Of a stretch of DNA of 64,000 nt, positions 7,327 through 16,075 are shown piece after piece. The translations under genes were made by a program, and so were the position numbers. Location of the stretch: contig NZ_BJUK01000002.1 of the NCBI RefSeq assembly GCF_007989625.1, positions 62,001 through 126,000 on the forward strand. Direction: 5' to 3'. Each line of letters starts with the position of its first letter. Positions within the stretch are counted from its first letter, which is position 1. The notes beneath the pieces are model-generated. The model searched no databases. It was not told where the DNA came from and was given only the letters and a program-made list of their open reading frames with translations. This stretch comes from Bisbaumannia pacifica. GTDB lineage: Bacteria > Pseudomonadota > Gammaproteobacteria > Pseudomonadales > Halomonadaceae.

Positions 7327-9087
7327 ATGGCGGAGTCCCTGACGCCGCGCCGCTGGCTTGCCGGGCTGGCGGCGGGGGAGCGCCGGCGCCTGAGCCTGGC
7401 CACCCTGGCCGGCCTTGGGGTGGGGCTGGCGACGCTAGCGCAGATGGTGTTGCTGGCCTGGGTGATCTCAGACCTGCTGGTGGCGCATCGCTCCCTGGCC
7501 GAGTTGTTACCGGCGTTCCTGGCCCTGGCGGCACTGTTGCTGGTTCGCGCCCTGCTGCAATGGGGGCAGGAGGCGCTCTCCCAGGCCGCCAGCCTGGCGA
7601 TTCGCCGCCGCGCCCGGGCCGTGCTCCTCGATCACCTCACCGCCTTGGGGCCGGTGGGGCTGGCGGGGCGCCATAGCGCCGGCCTGGCCTCCCAACTGGT
7701 GGAACAGCTCGAGGCCCTGGACGGCTACTTCGCGCGCTTCCTTCCCCAACTGCGCCTGGCGCTGCTGCTGCCGCTGACCCTGTTGGCGGTGGTGTTCTGG
7801 CTCGACTGGCTGGCGGCGCTCTTCCTGCTGCTGGCCATGCCACTGATTCCCCTCTTTATGGCCCTGGTGGGGATGGGCGCCGAGCGGCTCAATCGCGAGC
7901 AGTTCGCCGCCGTGACCCGCCTGGCCGGCCACTTTCTCGACCGCGTTCGGGGGCTCGCCACCCTGCAGCTCTTCGATCGCACCCGGGCCGCCACCGAGGA
8001 GGTCTACGTCGCCGCCGACGAGTATCGGGGCCGCAGCATGAAGACCCTGCGCCTGGCCTTCCTCTCCTCGGCGGTGCTGGAGTTCTTCGCCTCGGTGGCC
8101 ATCGCCGTGGTGGCCATCTACGTGGGTTTCGGGCTGCTAGGCTATATCGACTATGGCCCCTCGCCGCGGCTGACGCTGTTCAGCGGCCTGCTGATCCTGC
8201 TGCTGGCGCCGGAATTCTTCCAGCCGCTACGCAGCCTGGCCCAGCACTATCACGACCGCGCCGCGGCCCTGGGCGCCGCCGAGTCGCTGGTGGCCCTGCT
8301 GAAAGAAACGCCGCCCCGGGACGCCACGCCGTCGGCGCTGATCTCGCCCGATCATCTGCTTGAGTTGCAAGGGGTGAGCCTCGCCTATCCCGGGCGAGGC
8401 CTGGTGGTCGGTCCGCTGGATCTCGCCGTGGGTCGCGGCGAGATCCTGGCCCTGGCCGGGCCTTCCGGGGCGGGCAAGTCGAGCCTGTTGCGCCTGATGG
8501 CCGGCTTTATGGGCCCGGCCGAGGGCGATTTGCGTCGCGATGCCGTGCCCCTGGCCTGGATGGATCAGCGACCGCTGATCCTCCAGGGCAGCCTGGCGGA
8601 GAACCTGCGTCTGGCGGCACCCAAGGCCACCGATGAGGCCATGACCGAGGCGCTGCAGCGGGCCGGTCTCGGCGAGCTCTTGGCGCAATTGCCGGAGGGG
8701 CTGGCGACCCGGGTGGGAGAGCGTGGCAGTGGGCTATCCGGTGGGCAGGCGCAGCGCCTGGCCCTGGCCCGGGTCTTTCTTTCCCGGGCACCGCTGGTGC
8801 TGCTGGACGAACCCACCGCCAGCCTGGATGCCGACAGCGAGGCGGCGGTAATCCATGGCCTTCGGGCCCTGGCCGCCGAGGGGCGCACGTTGGTGGTGGC
8901 GAGCCATCAACCGGCCCTGCTGGCCCTGGCCGATCGGGTGATTCGCCTGGACAGTGGCACGATGCCGGAGGAAGAAGGTGATGACCGAGTCGTCGCGGCG
9001 GCATTCGATCACGACCCAGCCGGCCCTGCCCGACTGGGTGATTCGCCTGGACGAGGGCGCGACACTGGAGAGGGCGGTGATGAGTAA
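7327..9087 (+). CDS. cydD: CydD, thiol-reductant ABC exporter subunit
   Basis: This 586-residue ABC half-transporter has about six N-terminal membrane helices and a C-terminal ATPase. The Walker A is GPSGAGKSSL, the signature LSGGQAQR and the Walker B VLLDEPTASLD. The membrane domain carries blocks diagnostic of CydD (PLIPLFMALVGMGAE, LAPEFFQPLR). With CydC it exports glutathione/cysteine, needed to mature cytochromes bd and c in E. coli. I used ATG 7327; GTG 7306 is an in-frame alternative overlapping cydB. The final ~34 residues after GTMPEEEGDD are low-complexity and unlike the family, and they coincide with a tandem DNA duplication. The stop overlaps the cydC start. Confidence 0.93.
   Translation: MAESLTPRRWLAGLAAGERRRLSLATLAGLGVGLATLAQMVLLAWVISDLLVAHRSLAELLPAFLALAALLLVRALLQWGQEALSQAASLAIRRRARAVLLDHLTALGPVGLAGRHSAGLASQLVEQLEALDGYFARFLPQLRLALLLPLTLLAVVFWLDWLAALFLLLAMPLIPLFMALVGMGAERLNREQFAAVTRLAGHFLDRVRGLATLQLFDRTRAATEEVYVAADEYRGRSMKTLRLAFLSSAVLEFFASVAIAVVAIYVGFGLLGYIDYGPSPRLTLFSGLLILLLAPEFFQPLRSLAQHYHDRAAALGAAESLVALLKETPPRDATPSALISPDHLLELQGVSLAYPGRGLVVGPLDLAVGRGEILALAGPSGAGKSSLLRLMAGFMGPAEGDLRRDAVPLAWMDQRPLILQGSLAENLRLAAPKATDEAMTEALQRAGLGELLAQLPEGLATRVGERGSGLSGGQAQRLALARVFLSRAPLVLLDEPTASLDADSEAAVIHGLRALAAEGRTLVVASHQPALLALADRVIRLDSGTMPEEEGDDRVVAAAFDHDPAGPARLGDSPGRGRDTGEGGDE
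8911..9083 (+). repeat. Partial tandem duplication across the cydD/cydC junction
   Basis: A 17-base identical string GGGTGATTCGCCTGGAC occurs at 8936-8952 and again at 9036-9052, exactly 100 bases apart. It is flanked in both copies by CCGGCCCTG upstream (8911, 9020) and a purine-rich stretch ending GGTGATGA downstream (8977-8984, 9076-9083). Copy 1 encodes the normal CydD end (VIRLDSG). Copy 2 encodes VIRLDEG but in the cydC frame, because the offset is not a multiple of three. Both copies include an ATG with an upstream Shine-Dalgarno-like sequence (8981 and 9080). Confidence 0.75.
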
Positions 9088-10786
9088 CCCTTCGCTATGC
9101 CAGACCCTGGCGCCTTGGCTGCGGCTACTGGGGCGACGCCGCCGGCGCCTGCAATTGGGCGCCCTGTTGCTGCTGGCCACGGTGGCCTCGGCCATCGGCC
9201 TGCTGGCGTTGTCCGGCTGGTTTATTACCGCCACGGCCCTGACCGGCATGTTGCTGGCGGCCGGGGTGGCAGCGAGCCTGGATGTCTATGTCCCGGGTGG
9301 CGGGATTCGCTTCTTCGCCGTGGCCCGCACCGTGGCCCGCTATGTGGAGCGCCTCTATAACCACGACAGCGTGCTGCGACTGCTGGCGGATCTGCGCGCT
9401 CGGCTGTTCGCGGTACTGGCCGGCCTCGATGGCCATTCGCTGGCCCGGCGCCGGGCCAGCGAATGGCTCAATCGCCTGACCGCCGATATCGATACCCTGG
9501 ATGGCCTCTACCTGCGCCTGCTGGCCCCGCCCGTGGTGGCGCTGCTGGCGATCCTCGGGGTGGCGGGTTTCCTGGCCCTCTTCGTTCCCATGATCGGCGC
9601 CTGGGTGGCATCGATCCTGCTGCTGGCCTGGTGCTGGTTGGTGGTGGGTCAGGCCCGTTGGGGGCTGGCCCCCAGCCGGCGACGGGTGGCCAGCCTCGAC
9701 CAGTTGCGCGGGCAGGCGGTGGAGACCCTGCAGGGCCTCCCCGAGTTGGTCGCCTTCTCTACCCTGGAGCGGCAGCGGGCGCGCCTGGAGGCGGAGGAGG
9801 CGGCGCTCTATGCCGACCAGTGGCGGCTGGGGGTACGCGGTGCCTTCGGTACGGCCCTGGTAGGGCTGGTGGTCGGCGGCACGGCGCTGCTGGCGCTATG
9901 GCTGGGCGCCTCGGCGTTTCAGGCCGGCCAGGTGTCGGGGCCGGTGATGGTGATGATGCCCCTGGCATTGCTGGCCATGGGGGAGGCCCTGGGGAGCCTG
10001 CCCGCGGCCTTTACCCAGTTTGGCGCCAGCCTGGCCGCCGCCGAGCGGCTCAATGCCCTGGAAGCGGCGCCACCCGCGCCGCTGGGGGGCGCGCGGCCCT
10101 TGGGGGGCGAGGTGCCGGAGCTCGTGCTGGACAAGGTCGGCCTGCGCTACCCGGGGGCCCTGACGTCGGCGCTGCACGACGTCACCCTGCGCCTTGCCCC
10201 GGGCGAGCGCATCGCCCTGCTGGGGGCCTCCGGTGCCGGCAAGTCGAGCCTGGCGGCGCTGGTGGCCGGGCAGCTATCGCCAAGCGCCGGTCAGGTAAGT
10301 GTGGCCGGGACGCCGCTCGGCGAGCTGGCGCCCGCGGCCTGGCGGGAGGCCCTGGCCTGGCAGACCCAGCGCCTGGAGCTCTTCGATGACAGCCTGGCCG
10401 CTAACCTGCGCCTGGCCGCCCCCGACGCCGATGAGGCGGCGCTGAGGCGGGTGTTGGCGCTGGTGGAGCTGGACGACTGGGCCGCGACCCTGCCCCAGGG
10501 GCTGCAGACCCGGGTCGGCGAGAGCGGTGGCCTGCTCTCGGGGGGGCAGGCGCGGCGCCTGTCGCTGGCCCGGGTGCTGCTGCGCGAGCGGGCCCGTATC
10601 GTGATCCTCGACGAGCCGTTCGCCGGGGTCGATGCGGCCATGGCGGCGCGCATCGCCGCGCGCCTGGACGCCTGGCTCGAGGGACGCAGCCTGCTCTATC
10701 TGATCCATCAATGGCAGGACGCCGCGCCGCTACCCGGCATCGAGCGCGGCTACCGCCTGGTGGAGGGGCGGCTCGAGAGCGTTTGA
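9080..10786 (+). CDS. cydC: CydC, thiol-reductant ABC exporter subunit
   Basis: A 568-residue ABC half-transporter, partner of CydD. The N-terminus LLALSGWFITATAL matches the CydC block LLTLSGWFLSASA of E. coli. It carries RLTADIDTLDGLYLR, Walker A GASGAGKSSL, signature LSGGQARR and Walker B IVILDEPFAGVD. I chose ATG 9080, which overlaps the cydD stop and aligns with E. coli CydC; the frame is open further upstream and a second ATG at 8981 also has a strong purine-rich site (GGAGGAAGAAGG), adding 33 residues derived from the junction duplication. Which start is used cannot be decided here. Last gene of the cyd operon. Confidence 0.92.
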   Translation: MSNPSLCQTLAPWLRLLGRRRRRLQLGALLLLATVASAIGLLALSGWFITATALTGMLLAAGVAASLDVYVPGGGIRFFAVARTVARYVERLYNHDSVLRLLADLRARLFAVLAGLDGHSLARRRASEWLNRLTADIDTLDGLYLRLLAPPVVALLAILGVAGFLALFVPMIGAWVASILLLAWCWLVVGQARWGLAPSRRRVASLDQLRGQAVETLQGLPELVAFSTLERQRARLEAEEAALYADQWRLGVRGAFGTALVGLVVGGTALLALWLGASAFQAGQVSGPVMVMMPLALLAMGEALGSLPAAFTQFGASLAAAERLNALEAAPPAPLGGARPLGGEVPELVLDKVGLRYPGALTSALHDVTLRLAPGERIALLGASGAGKSSLAALVAGQLSPSAGQVSVAGTPLGELAPAAWREALAWQTQRLELFDDSLAANLRLAAPDADEAALRRVLALVELDDWAATLPQGLQTRVGESGGLLSGGQARRLSLARVLLRERARIVILDEPFAGVDAAMAARIAARLDAWLEGRSLLYLIHQWQDAAPLPGIERGYRLVEGRLESV

Positions 10787-10852
10787 CGCAGAAGCTTTGC
10801 GCAGGTGGTCAAGATCTAGCAGGATAGGACAAAGCCCAACGAGGAGATGGCC

Positions 10853-11848
10853 ATGCGAGACTTTTTGACCCGTCTGCCCAAGGCCGAGCTGCACCTGCAT
10901 ATCGAGGGCACCCTGGAGCCCGAGCTGATGTTCGAGCTGGCCGAGCGCAACCGGGTGCGCCTGCCCTATGCCGACGTGGAGGCGGTCCGCCGCGCCTACG
11001 ACTTCGACGACCTGCAATCCTTCCTCGACCTCTACTACCAAGGCATGGGCGTGCTGCAGCGCCGCGAGGACTTCCACGAGCTGGCCATGGCCTACTTCCG
11101 CCGCGCCCATGCCGAGGGCGTGGTGCATGTGGACCTACACTTCGATCCCCAGGCCCACCTGGCCCGGGGCCTGCCCCTGGCGGTGCCGGTGGAGGGCCTC
11201 TACCGGGCCATGCGCGACGCCGAGCGGGAACTGGGCCTCTCCACGGGACTGATCCTGGCCTTCCTGCGCGACCGCCCCGCCGAGGAGGCGATGGACGTGC
11301 TGGAGGCGGCCTCCCCCTACTGGGAGCTAATCGATGCCGTGGGCCTGGATAGCGCCGAGATGGGGCACCCGCCGAGCAAGTTCGAGGCGGTGTTCCGCCG
11401 CGCCAAGGAGCTGGGCCTGCCGCGGGTGGCCCATGCCGGCGAGGAGGGGCCGCCGGCCTATATCCGCGAGGCCCTGGATCTTCTCGAGGTATGTCGTATC
11501 GACCACGGGGTGCGGGCCATCGAGGATCCCGAGCTGATGCGCCGCCTGGCCGCCGAGCGCATCCCGCTGACCGTCTGTCCGCTCTCCAACCTGCGCCTCC
11601 GGGTGGTCCGGGAGCTCGGCGAGCTGCCCCTGCCGCGACTCCTCGAGGCGGGCCTGGTACTGACCCTGAACTCCGATGACCCCGCCTACTTCGGCGGCGG
11701 CGTGCTGGACAACTACCTGGCCTGCCAGCAGGCCTTCGGCTGGGACGAGGCGACGTTCCTGGGCCTGGCGCGTAACGCCCTGGAGGCGGCCTTTATGCCC
11801 GAGCCGCGGCGACGAGAGCTTCTGGCACGCCTCGACGAGATGACCTAG
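10853..11848 (+). CDS. Adenine deaminase of the adenosine-deaminase fold
   Basis: A 331-residue metal-dependent purine deaminase. The metal ligands AELHLHIEGTLEPE (near residue 12), HAGEEGPP, DHGVRA and the NSDDPAYFGG block are intact. The segments DSAEMGHPPSKF and HAGEEGPPAYI match the adenine-deaminase branch (Pseudomonas PA0148-like) rather than true adenosine deaminases, so the expected reaction is adenine to hypoxanthine plus ammonia. ATG 10853 is preferred because GAGGAG is 6 bases upstream; ATG 10847 is too close to it. It stands 66 bases after cydC, in the direction of the cyd operon but probably separate, and near the guanine/xanthine genes. Confidence 0.85.
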   Translation: MRDFLTRLPKAELHLHIEGTLEPELMFELAERNRVRLPYADVEAVRRAYDFDDLQSFLDLYYQGMGVLQRREDFHELAMAYFRRAHAEGVVHVDLHFDPQAHLARGLPLAVPVEGLYRAMRDAERELGLSTGLILAFLRDRPAEEAMDVLEAASPYWELIDAVGLDSAEMGHPPSKFEAVFRRAKELGLPRVAHAGEEGPPAYIREALDLLEVCRIDHGVRAIEDPELMRRLAAERIPLTVCPLSNLRLRVVRELGELPLPRLLEAGLVLTLNSDDPAYFGGGVLDNYLACQQAFGWDEATFLGLARNALEAAFMPEPRRRELLARLDEMT

Positions 11849-11879
11849 AGCGATGAGTTAAGGAGACGGCCGGCGGGTG

Positions 11880-13607
11880 TCACAGCAACTCGGCGTGAAC
11901 CCGTCCCTTGCCGGCGCGCTTGGCCCGATACATGGCCTCGTCGACTCGCTGCAGCAGCCGACCCGGGGGCTCCTCGGCCTCGGCCAGGATCACCCCCAGG
12001 CTGGGGGTGACCCTCAGTGCCTCGCCCTGCCAGGGGACCGGTGGGCTCAGGGCCTCGAGCAGCTTGTCGGCGATCTGCTGGGCGTTTTCGGCGCTGGTGC
12101 CGGGAATCACCACCAGGAATTCATCGCCGCCCAGGCGGGCGATGGTGTCACCATCGCGTAGGCTACCGCGCAGTCGCTCGGCGACCGCGACCAGGACCGC
12201 ATCCCCGGCCTGGTGGCCGTGGGTGTCGTTGACCGCCTTGAAGTCATCCAAATCGATCAGGATCAGCGCCGGTGGGCGCGTCCCCCTCGGCACTTCCAGG
12301 GCCTCGGCCAGCTGACTGCGGTTGGCCAGGCCGGTGAGCGGGTCCACCTCGGCGCGCTCGCGCAGCGCCTCGAACTGATCCTGGCGCTCCATGGCGAAGG
12401 CGGCGGTCTGGGCCAGGCTGGTCAGGAAGTTATCTTCGGCGGGAGCGGGGCGCACCGATTCCTCGACCAGCACCCAGAGATCCCCCAGCACCCGCCGGCG
12501 ATCCTCGCTGAGCAGCGGATAGCGCCACCAGGCCCGGTAGTCGGCCTGGATGGCGCAGCAGCCTGACGCCAGGGAGAAGGGGGGCGTGGCCTCGTCATAG
12601 AAGGCCGGCTGGCGCTGATTCGCCTCGGGAGCAGGGCAGCCGCCGCCCAGCAGCTCCGGTGCCGAGGCGAACTCGATATCCAGGGCACCGTCGTGGACAT
12701 GGGTGATCAGCACCCCGGCGCCGGGGCGGTGATAGTCGATGGCGCCACCGATGGAGGAGAGGATCTCCGGCAGGGCGTTCTCCAGGGTCACTTCGCGCAG
12801 GGTATGCGCCTTGGCGTCGCGCAGGGTCTCGTCGAGGCGCTCCAGGGTCTTGTCGGCGATCACGCAGAACAAATAGGCCTCGTCGTCCAGGCGCAGGCGC
12901 TCCACGCTGACCTCGGCGACCCTCAGGGCGCCGTCGCCGGCCAGCAGTGGCCAGTGACCACGCACCCGCAGTCCGTGCTCCAGGCAGGCCCCGAGCAGGC
13001 GCCGAATGCGTTCGGCCTCGCTGCTCAGGGTCAGGCTGACCGGATCGATGCCGATCAGCGTCTCCTGGGGCAGGTCCAGGAAGCGTGCCGCCTCCTCGTT
13101 GAGGTCGAGAATCTCGCCGTTCGCATTGAGTAGGCAGAAGCCGGTGGCGGAGGCGCGCTTGATCGCCTCCAGCAACTGGGTCTGGCGGGTCGCGGCGCGG
13201 CGACTCTCCTCCAGGTGCTGGTGGGTGTCCAGCAGCCCGGCGGCGAGCCGTGCCAGGCCGCCGAGGCGTTGCCGGGTCAGTGCATCGGGCCGGCGCGGTT
13301 CCGGGGAGAGCACCCAGAGGGTATCGGCCTGACCCGAGTCCCGCGGCAGCGGGACGCCGACGTGGCTGGCGACGCCCTCGATGGCGGCAGCGCCGTCCGG
13401 CACCAGGGCGCGGGCGATACGCGCCGCCCGCTCGGGGGACAGGCCATGCCGGGTGAGTGGCATCGCGGTATCGCCGGCCTGCCGCGTCAGCAGCACCCAG
13501 GGGTGGTCGCTGAGCTCGGCGGCCAGGGCCGCCAGCTCGGTCAGCGCTTCGAGATCGCTCTCCCGAGGCAGGCGCGACGCCTCCCAGGGAGTAAGGGTTA
13601 GGGGCAA
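11880..13607 (-). CDS. PAS/GGDEF diguanylate cyclase
   Basis: A 575-residue soluble signalling protein. Residues about 1-130 form an uncharacterised, possibly GAF-like N-terminus. A PAS domain follows (about 150-260, with GFCLLNANGEILDLNEEAA), then a linker/GAF-like stretch, then a GGDEF domain. The active loop RLGGDEF (about 493) is intact and an RxxD inhibitory site (RDGD) lies five residues before it, so it should make c-di-GMP with product feedback. No membrane helices. The start is a TTG (13605-13607) with GGAGGAG upstream; no better start is in frame. It lies convergent to adenine deaminase and co-directional with guaD, 254 bases away, so probably a separate transcript. Confidence 0.85.
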   Translation of the reverse strand: MPLTLTPWEASRLPRESDLEALTELAALAAELSDHPWVLLTRQAGDTAMPLTRHGLSPERAARIARALVPDGAAAIEGVASHVGVPLPRDSGQADTLWVLSPEPRRPDALTRQRLGGLARLAAGLLDTHQHLEESRRAATRQTQLLEAIKRASATGFCLLNANGEILDLNEEAARFLDLPQETLIGIDPVSLTLSSEAERIRRLLGACLEHGLRVRGHWPLLAGDGALRVAEVSVERLRLDDEAYLFCVIADKTLERLDETLRDAKAHTLREVTLENALPEILSSIGGAIDYHRPGAGVLITHVHDGALDIEFASAPELLGGGCPAPEANQRQPAFYDEATPPFSLASGCCAIQADYRAWWRYPLLSEDRRRVLGDLWVLVEESVRPAPAEDNFLTSLAQTAAFAMERQDQFEALRERAEVDPLTGLANRSQLAEALEVPRGTRPPALILIDLDDFKAVNDTHGHQAGDAVLVAVAERLRGSLRDGDTIARLGGDEFLVVIPGTSAENAQQIADKLLEALSPPVPWQGEALRVTPSLGVILAEAEEPPGRLLQRVDEAMYRAKRAGKGRVHAELL

Positions 13608-13792
13608 GAGCGAACTCCTCCCTGCGTAATAGCGTACCAGCCGAGGCCTGCGGTCATCGGGGCGTCTCTCCGATGGCTCGCCGCCAGGGCCGAAAAGTTA
13701 TTGGTATAGTCGAGTGGTGGCTATCTTCCCGATAGCCGGTGCCCCGTCAAGCCTTTTTGCTGTTGCAATGCGGCATCGAGGTGGCCGCTCAC

Positions 13793-13828
13793 AAAAAAGG
13801 GGCGGTCCATGCATGGCATGGCCGCCCA
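13793..13828 (-). terminator. Rho-independent terminator of guaD
   Basis: Read on the minus strand, a GGGCGG/CCGCCC stem with a palindromic CATGCATGG interior is followed by CTTTTTTG. It sits about 35 bases past the guaD stop, ending the xdh-guaD transcript. Confidence 0.75.
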
Positions 13829-13861
13829 ATAGCGCGAGGCAACAGGAAAACTCAGGATGTC

Positions 13862-15187
13862 TTAGGCGATGGCGTCCCTCCGGTGCAGGCACTCTCCACC
13901 GGCCCAGGTGGCGTAGACCGTGCGGTCATCGCCGAGGATCATCAGCGCGAAGAGGGTCTCCGCCAGGCTCTGGGTGCGGGCGGTGCGCCGCGCCAGCAGC
14001 GGCGTGGCGGCGGGGTCGAGGACCACGATATCGGCCTCGGCGCCGGGGCGCAGGCTGCCGATATGCTGGTCGAGGTGCAGGGCCCGGGCATTGCCCAGGG
14101 TCAGGCGGTAGAAGCCCTGCCAGGCGGTCATCGGCTGGTCGAGCAGTTGACCCACCTGGTAGGCGGCCTTGAGGGTGGCCAGGCCCGAGAGGTCGGTGCC
14201 GCCGCCCACGTCGCTGGCCAGGGTGGTGTTGAGGCCGGCGTCGCGGCAGGCCTGGCGATCGAAGAGGCCGCTGCCCAAGAAGAGGTTGGAGGTGGGGCAG
14301 AAGGCGATATTGGCGCCGGCGGCGGCCAGGCGATTGCGCATCTCCTGATCCAGGTGGATGCCGTGGGCGAAGGTGCTGCGCGGGCCCACCAGGCCGAAGC
14401 GCTCGTAGACCGCCAGGTAGTCCCGGCACTCCGGGAAGAGCTCCGCCACCCAGGCGATCTCGCCCTTGTTCTCCGAGAGGTGGGTCTGCAGGTGCAGGTC
14501 CGGGGCGTTGCGCAGGATGCCGCCGGTGGCGTCCAGCTGCGCCGGGGTGGAAGTGGGGGCGAAGCGCGGGGTCAGGCTATAGCCGAGGCGCCCCTTGCCG
14601 TGCCAGTCGGCGATCAACCGCTCGCTGTCGGCGATGCCGCCCTCGGCGGTATCGGTGAGCGCCTCCGGGGCGTGGCGGTCCATCAGCACCTTGCCGGCCA
14701 GCATGCGCAGGCCGCGCTTCTGGGAGGCGCCGAAGAAGGCCTCTACCGAGTTGGGATGCGAGGTGCAGAAGACCTGGGCGCTGGTGGTGCCGGCGCGCAG
14801 CATCTCGGTCAGGAAGGCGTCGGCGACCTCCTCGGCGTGGGCGCGCTCGGCGAAGCGGCACTCCTCCGGGAAGGTGTAGTCATTGAGCCAGTCGAGCAAC
14901 TGGCGGCCGTAGGAGGCCATGATATCGAGCTGGGCGTAGTGCACATGGCTGTCGATAAAGCCCGGCAGGATCAGCTTGCCGGAGTAGTCGACCACCTCGA
15001 TGCCCGCGGGTAGCTGCGGGGCCAGCTCCTGGTAGTCGCCGACGGCACAGATGCGGCCGTCTTCCAGCCACAGGGCGCCATCTTCCAGGTGCAGGACGCT
15101 GCCCTCGGCGGGGCTGTCGCCCTCGCCGGGGTCGTTGATAAAGCTCAGCAAGGGGCCGCGCAGGACCCGAGTCTGGGCATTGCTCAT
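13862..15187 (-). CDS. guaD: Guanine deaminase
   Basis: A 441-residue amidohydrolase. The metal site FIDSHVHYAQLD is near residue 75. Other conserved blocks are QTHLSENKGEI, the TFAHGIHLD block, FCPTSNLFLGSGLF and LASDVGGGTDLSGL, as in bacterial guanine deaminases. Reaction: guanine to xanthine and ammonia, feeding the xanthine dehydrogenase encoded upstream in the same operon. I used ATG 15187; the frame extends upstream into xdhC on paper but that is a shadow. It follows xdhC by 38 bases and is the last gene of xdhABC-guaD, ending at a strong terminator. Confidence 0.93.
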   Translation of the reverse strand: MSNAQTRVLRGPLLSFINDPGEGDSPAEGSVLHLEDGALWLEDGRICAVGDYQELAPQLPAGIEVVDYSGKLILPGFIDSHVHYAQLDIMASYGRQLLDWLNDYTFPEECRFAERAHAEEVADAFLTEMLRAGTTSAQVFCTSHPNSVEAFFGASQKRGLRMLAGKVLMDRHAPEALTDTAEGGIADSERLIADWHGKGRLGYSLTPRFAPTSTPAQLDATGGILRNAPDLHLQTHLSENKGEIAWVAELFPECRDYLAVYERFGLVGPRSTFAHGIHLDQEMRNRLAAAGANIAFCPTSNLFLGSGLFDRQACRDAGLNTTLASDVGGGTDLSGLATLKAAYQVGQLLDQPMTAWQGFYRLTLGNARALHLDQHIGSLRPGAEADIVVLDPAATPLLARRTARTQSLAETLFALMILGDDRTVYATWAGGECLHRRDAIA

Positions 15188-15225
15188 GGGGTTCTCCAGG
15201 GGCGGGTGGTCGAGCCACCCGTCGA

Positions 15226-16074
15226 TCATGATGTCTTGGGTTGCGAGAAGGCGTCGCGCAGTGCCTCGGGGGCCACCCCGCGGCGATCCGGCTGGGCCGT
15301 CTCCGGCTTGAGGGTCAAGAGCTCCGCACTCACCGCCAGGGCGATCTCGTAGGGCAGCTTGCCCTTGGCGCCGGGGATGCCGATGGGGCAGCGCACCCGG
15401 GCCAGGGCCTCGGGGCCGTGGCCGGCGTCCGCCAGGCGGCGCTTGAAGCTGGCCCACTTGCTGTCGGAGCCGATCAGCCCCAGGGAGGCGCAGTCGTCCC
15501 GGGCCAATAGGTCGTCCACCAGGGCGCGGTCCTCGCCGTGGTCATGGGTCATCACCAGGGCGTGGCAGCCGGCGGGCAGGGCCGCCACCGCCTCGGTGGG
15601 GTCCGGCGCGTGACGACATTCGAGGCGTGGCTGGTCGGCGGCCCAGGCCGGGAAGGCGTCTGCCCGGCTGTCGTGCCACAGCACCCGCCAGGGCAGCGGC
15701 GCTAGCAGCCCCACCAGGGCCTGGCCCACATGGCCGGCGCCGAACAGCGCCACCGTCATCTCGGCGCCGCCGAACACCTCGATCAGCACATGCACATAGC
15801 CGCCGCAGCACTGGCCGGAGCGCCCGCCCAGGGGGAAGGCCTCCAGTCGCGGGCCGAACGCGTCCTCGGCCAGGGCGCGGCGGGCGGCGTCGATCACCTG
15901 GTACTCGAAGGTGCCGCCGCCCAGGGTGTCATGGACGGCATCCAGGGTGATCACCATCTTGGCGCCGGGTTCCCGCGGGGTGGAGCCGGCGGCGCCCACC
16001 ACGCTGGCCAGGGCATGGGGCACCGCCTCGCGCTGGAGGCGATGCAGGGCCTGGTGCCAGGAGAGGGCGCCCAT
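15226..16074 (-). CDS. xdhC: XdhC, xanthine dehydrogenase maturation factor
   Basis: A 282-residue accessory protein that in studied bacteria binds molybdenum cofactor, promotes its sulfuration and inserts it into XdhB. Visible are the N-terminal CoxI-like segment (VVGAAGSTPREPGAKM, residues 24-39) with GGRSGQCCGG, and a Rossmann region beginning ALFGAGHVGQALVGLL near residue 109. The HDHGEDRALVDDLL and GLIGSDSKWASFKRRL blocks are family hallmarks. The ATG is one base after the xdhB stop, so the two are translationally linked. It precedes guaD by 38 bases. Confidence 0.93.
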   Translation of the reverse strand: MGALSWHQALHRLQREAVPHALASVVGAAGSTPREPGAKMVITLDAVHDTLGGGTFEYQVIDAARRALAEDAFGPRLEAFPLGGRSGQCCGGYVHVLIEVFGGAEMTVALFGAGHVGQALVGLLAPLPWRVLWHDSRADAFPAWAADQPRLECRHAPDPTEAVAALPAGCHALVMTHDHGEDRALVDDLLARDDCASLGLIGSDSKWASFKRRLADAGHGPEALARVRCPIGIPGAKGKLPYEIALAVSAELLTLKPETAQPDRRGVAPEALRDAFSQPKTS

Positions 16075-16075
16075 C

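Noticed and set aside
5853-7403. 516-residue minus-strand frame over cydA/cydB
   Set aside because: Shadow of cydA-cydB; no domain and extreme Gln/His/Gly composition.
15188-15457. N-terminal extension of guaD by about 90 residues
   Set aside because: The extra frame lies within xdhC and does not align with guanine deaminases; ATG 15187 fits the family start.
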